Shown here one piece after another: positions 6,861-13,549 of a stretch of 13,549 bases of DNA. The notes under the pieces were generated by a model. That model was not told the origin of the DNA. It made no database searches and saw nothing but the letters and a program-made list of their open reading frames with translations. Numbering within the stretch: position 1 is the stretch's first letter; every line of letters starts with the position of its first letter. The translations under genes were made by a program, and so were the position numbers. This DNA comes from Euryarchaeota archaeon UBA557 (GTDB taxonomy: Archaea > Thermoplasmatota > Poseidoniia > Poseidoniales > Thalassarchaeaceae), in assembly GCA_002503285.1 (NCBI GenBank), contig DARI01000019.1, positions 1-13,549 of the forward strand, written 5' to 3'.

Positions 6861-6867
6861 AAAAAAA
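6861..6867 (-). terminator. Oligo-T tract after the TrmB-like regulator
   Basis: Seven T residues on the minus strand lie about 10 nt after the regulator stop codon. Archaeal RNA polymerase can terminate at such tracts. It may separate the regulator unit from the kinase and SDR unit. A TTATATTC sequence just past it (about 6844-6851) could be the promoter of the latter. Confidence 0.4.
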
Positions 6868-6877
6868 GATACTAAAT

Positions 6878-8254
6878 CTAATTATCGTCAGATAATATCA
6901 AATTATATCTACAAAATTCATCAGAATTTTCTGGGGATTGAATTCTTTCAATTGATACTTCATTTATTGCTGAATATCTAGTCATCAATGTACCTTCAAT
7001 TATACCATCGTCTAATTCCCACAAAGGAAGTTGTTCCGAATTATCTGTATTGGATGATAGGTGTACTTTGATATGGAAAGTAGGGTCAGAATCATAGTTT
7101 AATTCACCTAAACCAGCATATTCATACCAATCCATCATTTCACTAAGAAATTCTACATGCCCATCTATCTTTCTTAGACTAAATGCTAATTCTTCACCTA
7201 TTCTATTTCCAACTTGACGCAAAAGAGATCCCACATCAATTCCGAATGTGCTAAGACTAGCGATTCCTCCAGTTCCTAACTTCTTTCTTGCATCACTTAT
7301 TTCTAATCCAGAAGCCATGAAAGCATCGAGATTGAATGGAGAGTCTGACTCAGGTAATTCATCAGATATTTGTAGAACATCACGAATTCTATCCAAGAAC
7401 GAACCACCGTCTAATGTTAGTTTGAGAGGATCAACAATTCTTTCTTCAGTGAATCTTTTTGACGCTAAATCGAATGGTATAGCTTCTTCCCAAATACTTT
7501 CTATTAGATTTCTTTGTGAGTCTGCGAACGGTGCTGATTCAATCAATAAAGCTGCATCAGTTTTTCCACGACCTACCGGATTTTCTTCTGTATTTAGATA
7601 TTGAATCGCTTCTGAAGAATCTACTACTGTGCCTTGGGATTCTAAATCGTCACTATGACGGACTGAAATTGAAGGATCTAACTCCGAGAAGAATCGAATT
7701 GTTCTACGATCTAGTTGAGCTATGACTCTGACTTCGACTCCTCGTTGTGCGGCCTTATTGACTTCGGAAAGAGCTGTGCTTCTACATAAGTGCAATATTC
7801 CAAACTTACCTAATGTCAGGATAAGGGAATCTTGAGAATCTTTTGCCATCTTTTCCATCTTTGTAAAGATATGAATTCTTTCCTTCAATACAGCAAATTT
7901 TGGCTCTACTTCTGCTGATTCTGTTACATCTTCTTGTACATATTGTGAATTACCTTGTTTTATATCTTCAAACCCTTGTTGAATCTTAGAGAGTTGTTCC
8001 TTCCTGATATTAATCAGATGTTCTAATACATTTTTTAATGGAGGACTTGAAAATTTCATTGGCCTGTCTACAGTAACAGTTACTAATCCTGTGCTTTGTA
8101 ATCTTTCAAGAGAATTGTAAGCATCCAATCGAGTTGTTCCGAGTTCTTTTGCTAGTTCACTTGCTTTGAGATTAGATTTAGTTGAGAGGACAATTACTAC
8201 TTCAGCTTCTCTTTCTGAGAGGCCAGCATCAACTAATAATGTGGTCCAATTCAT
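6878..8254 (-). CDS. TrmB-family transcription regulator with C-terminal V4R-like domain
   Basis: This is a 458-residue predicted DNA-binding regulator. Residues 1-75 form a winged helix of TrmB type (AGLSEREAEVVIVLSTKSNL, ASELAKELGTTRLDAYNSLERL, wing to about 68). A charged helix, about 76-100, could be the dimer coil. Residues about 120-265 look like the PLD-like sensor domain of this family, with SLILTLGKFGILHL and RGVEVRVIAQLDRRT. The last part, about 335-455, resembles a V4R-type ligand domain: SLLRQVGNRIGEELA, then MMDWYEYAGLGELNYDSDP, then LWELDDGIIEGTL and DEFCRYNLIL. V4R domains bind small molecules and are related to the 4-vinyl reductase of chlorophyll synthesis. The ligand and targets are unknown. 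Its ATG shares one base with the peroxiredoxin stop, so it is co-expressed with a peroxide-reducing enzyme. Confidence 0.75.
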   Translation of the reverse strand: MNWTTLLVDAGLSEREAEVVIVLSTKSNLKASELAKELGTTRLDAYNSLERLQSTGLVTVTVDRPMKFSSPPLKNVLEHLINIRKEQLSKIQQGFEDIKQGNSQYVQEDVTESAEVEPKFAVLKERIHIFTKMEKMAKDSQDSLILTLGKFGILHLCRSTALSEVNKAAQRGVEVRVIAQLDRRTIRFFSELDPSISVRHSDDLESQGTVVDSSEAIQYLNTEENPVGRGKTDAALLIESAPFADSQRNLIESIWEEAIPFDLASKRFTEERIVDPLKLTLDGGSFLDRIRDVLQISDELPESDSPFNLDAFMASGLEISDARKKLGTGGIASLSTFGIDVGSLLRQVGNRIGEELAFSLRKIDGHVEFLSEMMDWYEYAGLGELNYDSDPTFHIKVHLSSNTDNSEQLPLWELDDGIIEGTLMTRYSAINEVSIERIQSPENSDEFCRYNLILSDDN

Positions 8255-8727
8255 CAGAAACCCGCCCCATCTGTAACATCACTCATTGCAGAAAGTATCT
8301 TTGCAACGTGAGTTCTAGGCCTGAATAGCCAGTCGTAAACATGGTGAATGGTATTATCAGGACCTAACAAGAAAGTAGATTTTGCAGGAAATACTCCAAG
8401 GTGAGTAGCCACTTCATATTCTAATGCTACTTTTCTTCCAGGGTCTGAAAGTAATGTGAAGGGCAATTTTAATTCTTCTTTGAATTCTTTATGTTGTTCG
8501 ACTGAATCTTGGCTTATTCCAATAACTTCTACAGGAGGAGTCAGCGAGCGGAATAAATCATACTGGTCTTTGAAAGAAAGGCATCCTCTTTTACAAGTAG
8601 GAGAGCCATCTTTTGCATAGAAGAAAATTACTTTCCATTGACCATCTAGGTCTGATAATGAAAAGTCTTCATTATCACTAGTTTTTAGTGCAAACGTTGG
8701 TGCTATTGATCCGATTAATGATGTCAT
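8254..8727 (-). CDS. Bcp/AhpC-like peroxiredoxin, atypical active site
   Basis: This 157-residue peroxiredoxin has the thioredoxin-like core WKVIFFYAKDGSPTCKRGC (31-49), EVIGISQDSVEQHKEF and LPFTLLSDPGRKVALEYEV. C45 is the likely peroxidatic cysteine, which would reduce H2O2 or organic peroxides in the cytoplasm. The usual PxxxT/SxxC motif reads AxxxSxxC, with Ala38 in place of Pro. A second cysteine, C49, is four residues after C45 rather than five as in typical two-Cys Bcp, so a disulfide there may be strained or the enzyme may act as one-Cys. The ATG is fixed by AAGGAG about 8 nt upstream. It shares a TGATG junction with the TrmB-like regulator and lies 41 nt after ribA on the same strand. 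Confidence 0.85.
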   Translation of the reverse strand: MTSLIGSIAPTFALKTSDNEDFSLSDLDGQWKVIFFYAKDGSPTCKRGCLSFKDQYDLFRSLTPPVEVIGISQDSVEQHKEFKEELKLPFTLLSDPGRKVALEYEVATHLGVFPAKSTFLLGPDNTIHHVYDWLFRPRTHVAKILSAMSDVTDGAGF

Positions 8728-8768
8728 ATTACATTCTCCTTAAATTTTAATAGAATTTACTCCAAATT

Positions 8769-9377
8769 TTAGAGCATGTGGCCCATTCTACTTTTCTTGG
8801 TTGCGAGATAATCTTTGTTAAATTGTCCTATTCCACTTATGTGTTCTTTACGCTCTAAAACTGCTATCCCGTTCTCTTCTAATCCCCTTACTTTGAGAGG
8901 ATTATTGGTCATCATGCGCACTTTAGATATTCCCATTTCCTTCAACATGGTAGCTGCTATTGAGTATTCTCTTGCATCTGCTGGTAAGCCCAAGGCGAGG
9001 TTTGCATCTAGTGTATCGTATCCCTTATCTTGTAATGCATATGCTTTAATTTTGGAGTGAAGTCCTATGTCACGGCCTTCTTGTCGTAAGTAAAGAATAG
9101 CTCCTGTTCCTTCTTCCTGGATTTTTTGCATAGATAATCTTAGTTGTGGTCCACAGTCACATTTCAGAGATCCAAACGCATCTCCGGTAAGGCATTCTGA
9201 ATGAATTCTAACTAAAGGAGCGTGGCATGATTCTAAATCACCTGTGTAAAGCAAGGAGTGTTCTTTACCCTTGGAGTCTACAGTGACCCTTATTCTAAAA
9301 TTTCCATGCTCGGTTGGGAGCATGGCGTCGGCTTCAATATCTATTGGTTCAGCACTTTTCCTAAATTGGATAGTCAT
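8769..9377 (-). CDS. ribA: GTP cyclohydrolase II (bacterial-type RibA)
   Basis: The enzyme converts GTP to 2,5-diamino-6-(ribosylamino)-pyrimidinone 5'-phosphate, formate and pyrophosphate, the first step of riboflavin synthesis. From the ATG at 9377 it is 202 residues, the usual length. The zinc site is SECLTGDAFGSLKCDCG, with C62, C73 and C75. YLRQEGRDIGL (96-106) and TNNPLK (157-162) are the substrate and catalytic blocks. An in-frame GTG at 9455 would add 26 residues that match nothing in the family, so it was not used. The Mg-free fusion partner RibB is absent. Most archaea use the unrelated GTP cyclohydrolase III (ArfA), so this bacterial-type enzyme is notable. It is divergent from the flavin-dependent photolyase. 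Confidence 0.92.
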   Translation of the reverse strand: MTIQFRKSAEPIDIEADAMLPTEHGNFRIRVTVDSKGKEHSLLYTGDLESCHAPLVRIHSECLTGDAFGSLKCDCGPQLRLSMQKIQEEGTGAILYLRQEGRDIGLHSKIKAYALQDKGYDTLDANLALGLPADAREYSIAATMLKEMGISKVRMMTNNPLKVRGLEENGIAVLERKEHISGIGQFNKDYLATKKSRMGHML

Positions 9378-9452
9378 ATTTGCTGAGCGAAACTTCCTGC
9401 TTATGAAAGGATGTTTATTTCCATTACAAATATAATTTTGAACATTTGAAAA

Positions 9453-9468
9453 CACCTACTTATAGGTG
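9453..9468. repeat. Inverted repeat in the ribA/photolyase divergent region
   Basis: CACCTA (9453-9458) and TAGGTG (9463-9468) are perfect arms around CTTA. The centre contains a TATA-like core readable in both directions (CTTATAGG on plus, CCTATAAG on minus). An operator overlapping a shared promoter is possible. ACTTATAGGT (9458-9467) also recurs as ACTTGTAGGT at 9486-9495, one mismatch and 28 nt apart. Confidence 0.45.
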
Positions 9469-9505
9469 AATAGAAAGTAGATGGGACTTGTAGGTAGTTG
9501 TTCAA

Positions 9506-11050
9506 ATGGTTATGACTCAGGAAAAAGCATCAAGGATTCGTAAATTAAATTCCCTTGAAACTAACGCAAAAGGAGATTTTATACTATATTGGATGACATC
9601 TTCTAGAAGATTTCATTATAATTCTGCCATGGATAGAGCGGTTGAGCTATCTTTAGAAATGGAAAAACCAATCATGGTTGTAGAATGTATGTCAATTAGG
9701 CACGAATGGGCTAATGAGAGAATATTGGCTTTCACGGTTCAAGGGATGCTTGATAATTCTAAAGTATTTGCAAAAAATAAGATTACATATCTACCCTGGG
9801 TTGAAACTCACAAAGATGATGGAGTGGATCTACTAAAGAAATTATCAGGTCACGCTTGTGCGGTTATAATAGATGATTATCCTACATATCTACCAAGATT
9901 AGTAATGGAAAGGGCCGCCGTAATATGTAAGGTACAATTAGAAGCAGCAGATTCAAATGGAATTTTACCAATGTCATGGGCAGGTAAAGAACATCTAACC
10001 GCTTACTCATTTAGAAAACATGTACAAAGAAGTATGGCAGATGCTCTTCTAAACTTACCTTTAAGAAATTCAATGAAAGACGTTGATAAAAATTTAATGA
10101 TTGATGAGTTAGAAATGGTTTCTCTTTTTACTGCAATAGAAATTCAATTTACTCCTCTAGAGTGGTTATGGAGAGTTGCAGAAACGGGAAAAATATCACA
10201 AGAAGCAATGGCGCCTCTGGATATTGATCACGAAGTGAAACCAGTAAAAAAAATACCAGGTGGGCGTTTTGAAGCAAAAAGGAGAATGGAAATTTTTCTA
10301 GAAATAAATCTAAAAAGATATTCTAGTGGTAGAAATAGTACAGAGGATCCGGCGGGCAGTACACTTTCACCATTCTTCCATTTTGGGCACTTATCAACTA
10401 TCGAAGTTGTTGTTCAGTTATTTGAAAGAAGTAAATGGACATATGACATGACATGTTTCGAAGATATGGGTAAAGGTACTCGTGCTGGGTGGTGGGGCTT
10501 ATCTGAAAGTGAAGAGTCATTCCTTGACCAAATAATAACTTGGAGAGAATTAGGATTCAACTTTGCACATTACAGAAGAGATCACAAATCCATTGATTCA
10601 ATACCAAATTGGGCTAAAAAATCTTTGAGTGAGCATGCTGATGATGATCGAGAGTCTTACTCATTCGAAGATATTGAAAATGCAAATACAGACAATGATG
10701 TTTGGAATGCAGCACAAAGAGAGCTTTTACGAACTGGAATAATTCATAATTATATGAGAATGGTTTGGGGTAAGAAAATTTTAGAGTGGGCTCCCAATCC
10801 GAATACTGCTGCTGATTGGATGATTCGAATAAATGACAGATGGGCCCTAGATGGAAGAGATCCAAATTCATACACCGGAATATTCTGGGTTTTAGGACGT
10901 CATGATAGGGCTTGGGGACCTGAAAGGCCAGTATTCGGAAAGGTTCGATATATGACAACTGAGAGTGCAAGAAGGAAATTAAAACTCAAAAATTACATAA
11001 ATCGCTGGTCAGAAAACGCCCCACTACCAAAAGAAATACAGAGGTTATGA
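9506..11050 (+). CDS. phr: Class II-type CPD photolyase
   Basis: This 514-residue flavoprotein should use blue or near-UV light to split cyclobutane pyrimidine dimers in DNA. The N-terminal half (FILYWMTSSRRFHYNSAM, 25-42, to about 180) is the antenna-type Rossmann domain. The C-terminal half is the FAD-binding helical domain. PGGRFEAKRRMEIFL, STLSPFFHFGHLS (285-297) and WRELGFNFAHY (346-356) are class II blocks. NDRWALDGRDPNSYTGIFW (443-461) and HDRAWGPERPVFGKVRYM (466-483) are highly diagnostic of class II enzymes. W421, W428, W461 and W470 lie where electron-transfer tryptophans are expected. An ATG at 9512 is an alternative start. The gene leads a tight operon with the SRPBCC-epimerase fusion 1 nt downstream, and faces ribA, which supplies the flavin precursor. 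Confidence 0.88.
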   Translation: MVMTQEKASRIRKLNSLETNAKGDFILYWMTSSRRFHYNSAMDRAVELSLEMEKPIMVVECMSIRHEWANERILAFTVQGMLDNSKVFAKNKITYLPWVETHKDDGVDLLKKLSGHACAVIIDDYPTYLPRLVMERAAVICKVQLEAADSNGILPMSWAGKEHLTAYSFRKHVQRSMADALLNLPLRNSMKDVDKNLMIDELEMVSLFTAIEIQFTPLEWLWRVAETGKISQEAMAPLDIDHEVKPVKKIPGGRFEAKRRMEIFLEINLKRYSSGRNSTEDPAGSTLSPFFHFGHLSTIEVVVQLFERSKWTYDMTCFEDMGKGTRAGWWGLSESEESFLDQIITWRELGFNFAHYRRDHKSIDSIPNWAKKSLSEHADDDRESYSFEDIENANTDNDVWNAAQRELLRTGIIHNYMRMVWGKKILEWAPNPNTAADWMIRINDRWALDGRDPNSYTGIFWVLGRHDRAWGPERPVFGKVRYMTTESARRKLKLKNYINRWSENAPLPKEIQRL

Positions 11051-11051
11051 T

Positions 11052-12458
11052 ATGCCAACAAACTACAAACATGAAACTGTTGTTAATGCGGATATAGATA
11101 CTACATTTGCTTGGTTTGAGCATGAAGGGTCTTTCAGAAGATTAATGCCTCCTTGGGAAGTTGCTCAAGAAGTAAGGGCTGATGATTCACTAGAAGTAGG
11201 GTCCCAAAGAGTATTCAAATTTCCAGCACCAGGTGCTCCATTCATCAATTTAACATGGGTTGCAGAACATACTGGATATGATAAGCCAAACTACTTTGCA
11301 GATACAATGGTCAAGGGGCCATTTTGGAAATGGGATCATGATCACTATCTAAAAGAGGAAAATGGAGTTACTACTGTTGTTGATGATGTGACATATAGCG
11401 TCCCATTCGGACCATTGGGAATGTTAGTTGACAAAGTACTAGGAGGATCTTTAGTTACAGGACGTATTTCATCTATGTTTAAGGCAAGAGAGTTTCGTTT
11501 GAAAAGAGATTTAGATAATCATGCTAAGTTTCTTGATATGCCAAGAAAGAAGATATTGGTAGTAGGCTCATCTGGATTAATAGGAACTCAATTAGTGGCT
11601 TTCTTAGATACAGGAAATCACGAAGTTTGGAGATTAGTTAGAAGAGTAGCCGATTCAAATAAAAATGAAATATCTTGGAATCCTGATAAAGGTGAAATAA
11701 ACGCAAAAGAATTGGAAGGTTTTGATGTAGTAATCCATCTAGGTGGCGTAGGAATAGGCGATAAGAGATGGAGTAAAAAGAGAAAAGCAGCAATTAGGGA
11801 CAGTAGAGTGAATAGTACTGAATTACTAAGTAAAACATTAGCAAGTCTTGAAAATAAGCCTGACTTATTCATGATGGCTAGTGCAATTGGCTACTATGGA
11901 AATCGTGGAGATGAAGAATTAGATGAGAGTAGTACTAGTGGAGAAGATGGTTATTTCCTAACTGATGTTTGTAAGGCATGGGAAAATAGTGCAAATCCGG
12001 CTAAGGATGCTGGAATAAGGACAGTTCACATGAGAACAGGTATTGTAATTTCTGCAGTCGGTGGAGCTTTGGGTAAAATGTTGTTACCCGCTAAAATGGG
12101 CGGTGGAGGACCTATAGGAAGTGGAAAGCAATGGATGTCTTGGATTTCAATGGATGATCAAATATATTCCATGTATCACTTAATGATGAGTGAGGGAGTA
12201 TCTGGAGAATATAATTTAACAGCTCCAAATCCAGTAAGGCAAAAGCAATTTGCCAAGGATCTAGGTCGAGTCTTGAGAAGGCCAGCTTTTGCACCTCTTC
12301 CAGGGTTTATGATGAAAATTATGTTTGGAGAAATGGGAGCAAGACTCACATTAGATAGTCAAAGAGTACTTCCAAAGAATTTGCAAGAATCGGGATATGA
12401 ATTTATTCATACAGATCTTCAATCAGCACTAAGTGATTCTCTAGGTAAGTGGAGATAA
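11052..12458 (+). CDS. SRPBCC domain - TIGR01777-type NAD-dependent epimerase fusion
   Basis: This 468-residue protein has two domains. Residues 1 to about 155 form an SRPBCC (START-like) fold: HETVVNADIDTTFAWFEHEG, then RRLMPPWEV, and a C-terminal helix around SSMFKAREFRLKRDL. Residues 166-468 are an extended-SDR domain of the TIGR01777 (YfcH) type. The NAD(P) loop is ILVVGSSGLIGTQL (168-181), followed by EGFDVVIHLGGVGI, ASAIGYYGNRGDEELDE, KAWE and MSWISMDDQIYSMYHL. The same fusion is known in bacteria, but its reaction is not established. START-like domains hold hydrophobic ligands, so a lipid or pigment substrate is possible. It follows the photolyase by 1 nt and precedes the Bcp gene by 4 nt. 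TIGR01777 genes also occur beside photolyases in bacterial light-response clusters. Confidence 0.85.
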   Translation: MPTNYKHETVVNADIDTTFAWFEHEGSFRRLMPPWEVAQEVRADDSLEVGSQRVFKFPAPGAPFINLTWVAEHTGYDKPNYFADTMVKGPFWKWDHDHYLKEENGVTTVVDDVTYSVPFGPLGMLVDKVLGGSLVTGRISSMFKAREFRLKRDLDNHAKFLDMPRKKILVVGSSGLIGTQLVAFLDTGNHEVWRLVRRVADSNKNEISWNPDKGEINAKELEGFDVVIHLGGVGIGDKRWSKKRKAAIRDSRVNSTELLSKTLASLENKPDLFMMASAIGYYGNRGDEELDESSTSGEDGYFLTDVCKAWENSANPAKDAGIRTVHMRTGIVISAVGGALGKMLLPAKMGGGGPIGSGKQWMSWISMDDQIYSMYHLMMSEGVSGEYNLTAPNPVRQKQFAKDLGRVLRRPAFAPLPGFMMKIMFGEMGARLTLDSQRVLPKNLQESGYEFIHTDLQSALSDSLGKWR

Positions 12459-12462
12459 ATAA

Positions 12463-12936
12463 ATGGCTGATGCTCATGCATATCTTTTAGGAACTAAATT
12501 CCCTAATTTTGAATCTTATGATGATGAAAATAATCTAATATCTAATGATAATTTAGAAAATAAATGGACAGTCATTTTCTTTTATCCAAAAGATGAGTCT
12601 CCAGGTTGTACATTACAATCATGTTCATTCAGAGATAGATATGAGAAATTTAGTGAAGCAGGAATTTTACTATACGGTGTTTCTTCAGATTCTGTCTCAT
12701 CACATAAGCGATTCAAGAAGAGATATAAATTACAATATCCGCTATTAAGTGATAAGGGTGGAGCATTAGCTAAATCACTGAAATTGAAGAAGGACTTTGG
12801 CTTTTTGCGGGCAAGAGTTACATTCGTAATAGACCCGGCCGGGATTATTGCCTTTGCACACACCAGTCAGTTAGGAGTAACTGGTCACGTAAATAAAGCA
12901 TTGAAAGTAATAAAATCCAGAGGAATAATTGCATGA
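12463..12936 (+). CDS. bcp: Bcp-type peroxiredoxin (thioredoxin-dependent)
   Basis: This 157-residue enzyme is a standard Bcp/PrxQ. The active-site block is WTVIFFYPKDESPGCTLQSC (35-54), with P42, S46 and the peroxidatic C49. The resolving C54 is at the usual five-residue spacing. SFRDRYEKF, LYGVSSDSVSSHKRF and YPLLSDKGGALAKSL follow the family order. It reduces hydrogen peroxide and alkyl hydroperoxides with thioredoxin as donor. It is clearly distinct from the atypical peroxiredoxin at 8254-8727, so the window holds two different Bcp-like enzymes. It lies 4 nt after the epimerase fusion and overlaps the next gene by 4 nt (ATGA), so it is part of the photolyase operon. Confidence 0.92.
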   Translation: MADAHAYLLGTKFPNFESYDDENNLISNDNLENKWTVIFFYPKDESPGCTLQSCSFRDRYEKFSEAGILLYGVSSDSVSSHKRFKKRYKLQYPLLSDKGGALAKSLKLKKDFGFLRARVTFVIDPAGIIAFAHTSQLGVTGHVNKALKVIKSRGIIA

Positions 12937-13549
12937 AAAACCCATTTGATACTTTAAGTGAGATGTCTGTAGACAAACCAAAAACTGTAATTGTAGTAGC
13001 TATAATAGGTATTCTAGCCTTATCTTCATTTGCTCAATACATAGTTTTTGATAATTCTGAAGATGCTTTTTATCCAGATAATGAAACTACAAATTTACTC
13101 TATGAATTAGAAGATACATATACAGTAGATGTAGATTTAGTCAGATCTATTGTTAGATTTGAAGCTGGAGATTTAGAAAATGAAGCAACATGGAACCTGC
13201 TTGCAAATATAGAATCTGATATGTTAACTCATACAGGAGATTTAGAAAATTCAAAAATGATTGATTATCATTATGGATTATTTGGAGGATCACCAAATTC
13301 AGGTCCTGCAAGCTCAGTTATTTTTTGGCAACAAATACAAGATCCAGGATCTGATACTTGGTCAGATGCAGTTTCAACTGCATTGATGAACGTGACAATG
13401 GCTGAAGATGCGAATCTGAGTTCTGCTATTTCTGAAGCTATGATTGTTATGTCAACTATGCCATCTACAGAATATCCTGATTCAGATGATTTAGACAATT
13501 GGAATGTTGGAATGCCAGGTGAATGGCAAACTAGAATGGATTCAGGAGA
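12933..13549 (+). CDS. RND/MMPL-like membrane protein, N-terminal part (cut by window edge)
   Basis: This frame starts at an ATG overlapping the bcp stop by 4 nt and is open to the window end, with 205 full codons. A short basic N-terminus (MKNPFDTLSEMSVDKPKTV) leads into one membrane segment, about residues 17-37. NSEDAFYPDNETTNLLYELE then resembles the start of the first extracytoplasmic loop of RND-superfamily (MMPL-type) exporters, where the acidic FPxD-like patch follows TM1. The rest is acidic, Ser- and Met-rich, and would be outside the membrane. If complete, such proteins have about 12 membrane segments and move lipids or hydrophobic molecules. The call rests on the N-terminal pattern only; the diagnostic membrane bundle lies beyond the window. 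Confidence 0.55.
   Translation, partial: MKNPFDTLSEMSVDKPKTVIVVAIIGILALSSFAQYIVFDNSEDAFYPDNETTNLLYELEDTYTVDVDLVRSIVRFEAGDLENEATWNLLANIESDMLTHTGDLENSKMIDYHYGLFGGSPNSGPASSVIFWQQIQDPGSDTWSDAVSTALMNVTMAEDANLSSAISEAMIVMSTMPSTEYPDSDDLDNWNVGMPGEWQTRMDSG

Noticed and set aside
9378..9455. A 26-residue N-terminal extension of RibA starting at GTG 9455
   Set aside because: It starts at GTG, overlaps the inverted repeat and matches nothing expected in RibA. The ATG at 9377 gives the usual family length.
9378..9505. FMN riboswitch upstream of ribA
   Set aside because: The gap is only 128 nt, shared with a divergent gene, and none of the conserved RFN-element sequences are present.
10614..10970. Antisense open frame inside the photolyase gene
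   Set aside because: It covers the most conserved class II photolyase blocks on the opposite strand, and its composition is His/Leu-rich as expected of a shadow frame.
12582..12863. Antisense open frame inside bcp
   Set aside because: Contained in a canonical peroxiredoxin, with no independent support.
13271..13498. Antisense open frame in the partial RND-like gene
   Set aside because: The plus-strand frame is continuous with its operon by an ATGA overlap and is the better explanation.

Overview
The window looks like a piece of a planktonic marine euryarchaeal genome, most likely Marine Group II (Poseidoniales-like). The sequence-level reasons are archaeal. Several first-in-operon genes have an A/T-rich TATA element centred about 26-31 nt upstream of the ATG, leaving almost no leader. 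There is a TrmB-type sugar-regulator-family transcription factor and a class II-type photolyase. Downstream operon genes use AGGAG-type Shine-Dalgarno sites or 1-4 nt stop/start overlaps. Many other genes are of bacterial type (RibA, an RsuA-like pseudouridine synthase, Bcp peroxiredoxins, a UbiB-like kinase), a mixture typical of this group. The clade assignment is inference from memory of the families; no search was run.

Layout. (1) 1-312 (-): the start of a secreted fasciclin-domain protein, cut by the window edge. It is divergent from (2), the operon 427-3822 (+): a CrtI-type carotenoid desaturase, a thioredoxin-fold lipoprotein, a small ABA4-like (DUF4281) membrane protein and an RsuA/RluB-like pseudouridine synthase. 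(3) 3845-4510 (-): a two-TM protein of unknown function, convergent with operon 2 across a short inverted repeat. It is divergent from (4), a 59-codon small membrane ORF at 4619-4798 (+). (5) 4853-9377 (-): ribA, an atypical Bcp-like peroxiredoxin, a TrmB regulator with a V4R-like C-terminal domain, a UbiB/ABC1-like kinase and an SDR protein without the catalytic Tyr. An oligo-T tract may separate the regulator from the kinase. (6) 9506-13549 (+): a class II-like photolyase, an SRPBCC-epimerase (TIGR01777-type) fusion, a canonical Bcp and the start of an RND/MMPL-like membrane protein that runs off the end. All four are packed with gaps or overlaps of 4 nt or less.

How the genes may work together (inference). 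The contents read as a light and oxidative-stress neighbourhood. Carotenoid chemistry comes from CrtI and ABA4-like. Flavin supply comes from RibA, which is divergent from the FAD-dependent photolyase across a region with an inverted repeat and a direct repeat. There are two peroxiredoxins, a thiol-redox lipoprotein, and a regulator with two candidate ligand-sensing domains. The UbiB-like kinase and SDR pair could act on an isoprenoid lipid or quinone, but nothing in the sequence fixes the substrate. No rhodopsin, tRNA, rRNA, CRISPR array, insertion sequence or replication origin was seen. No stretch longer than about 130 bases lacks a gene.
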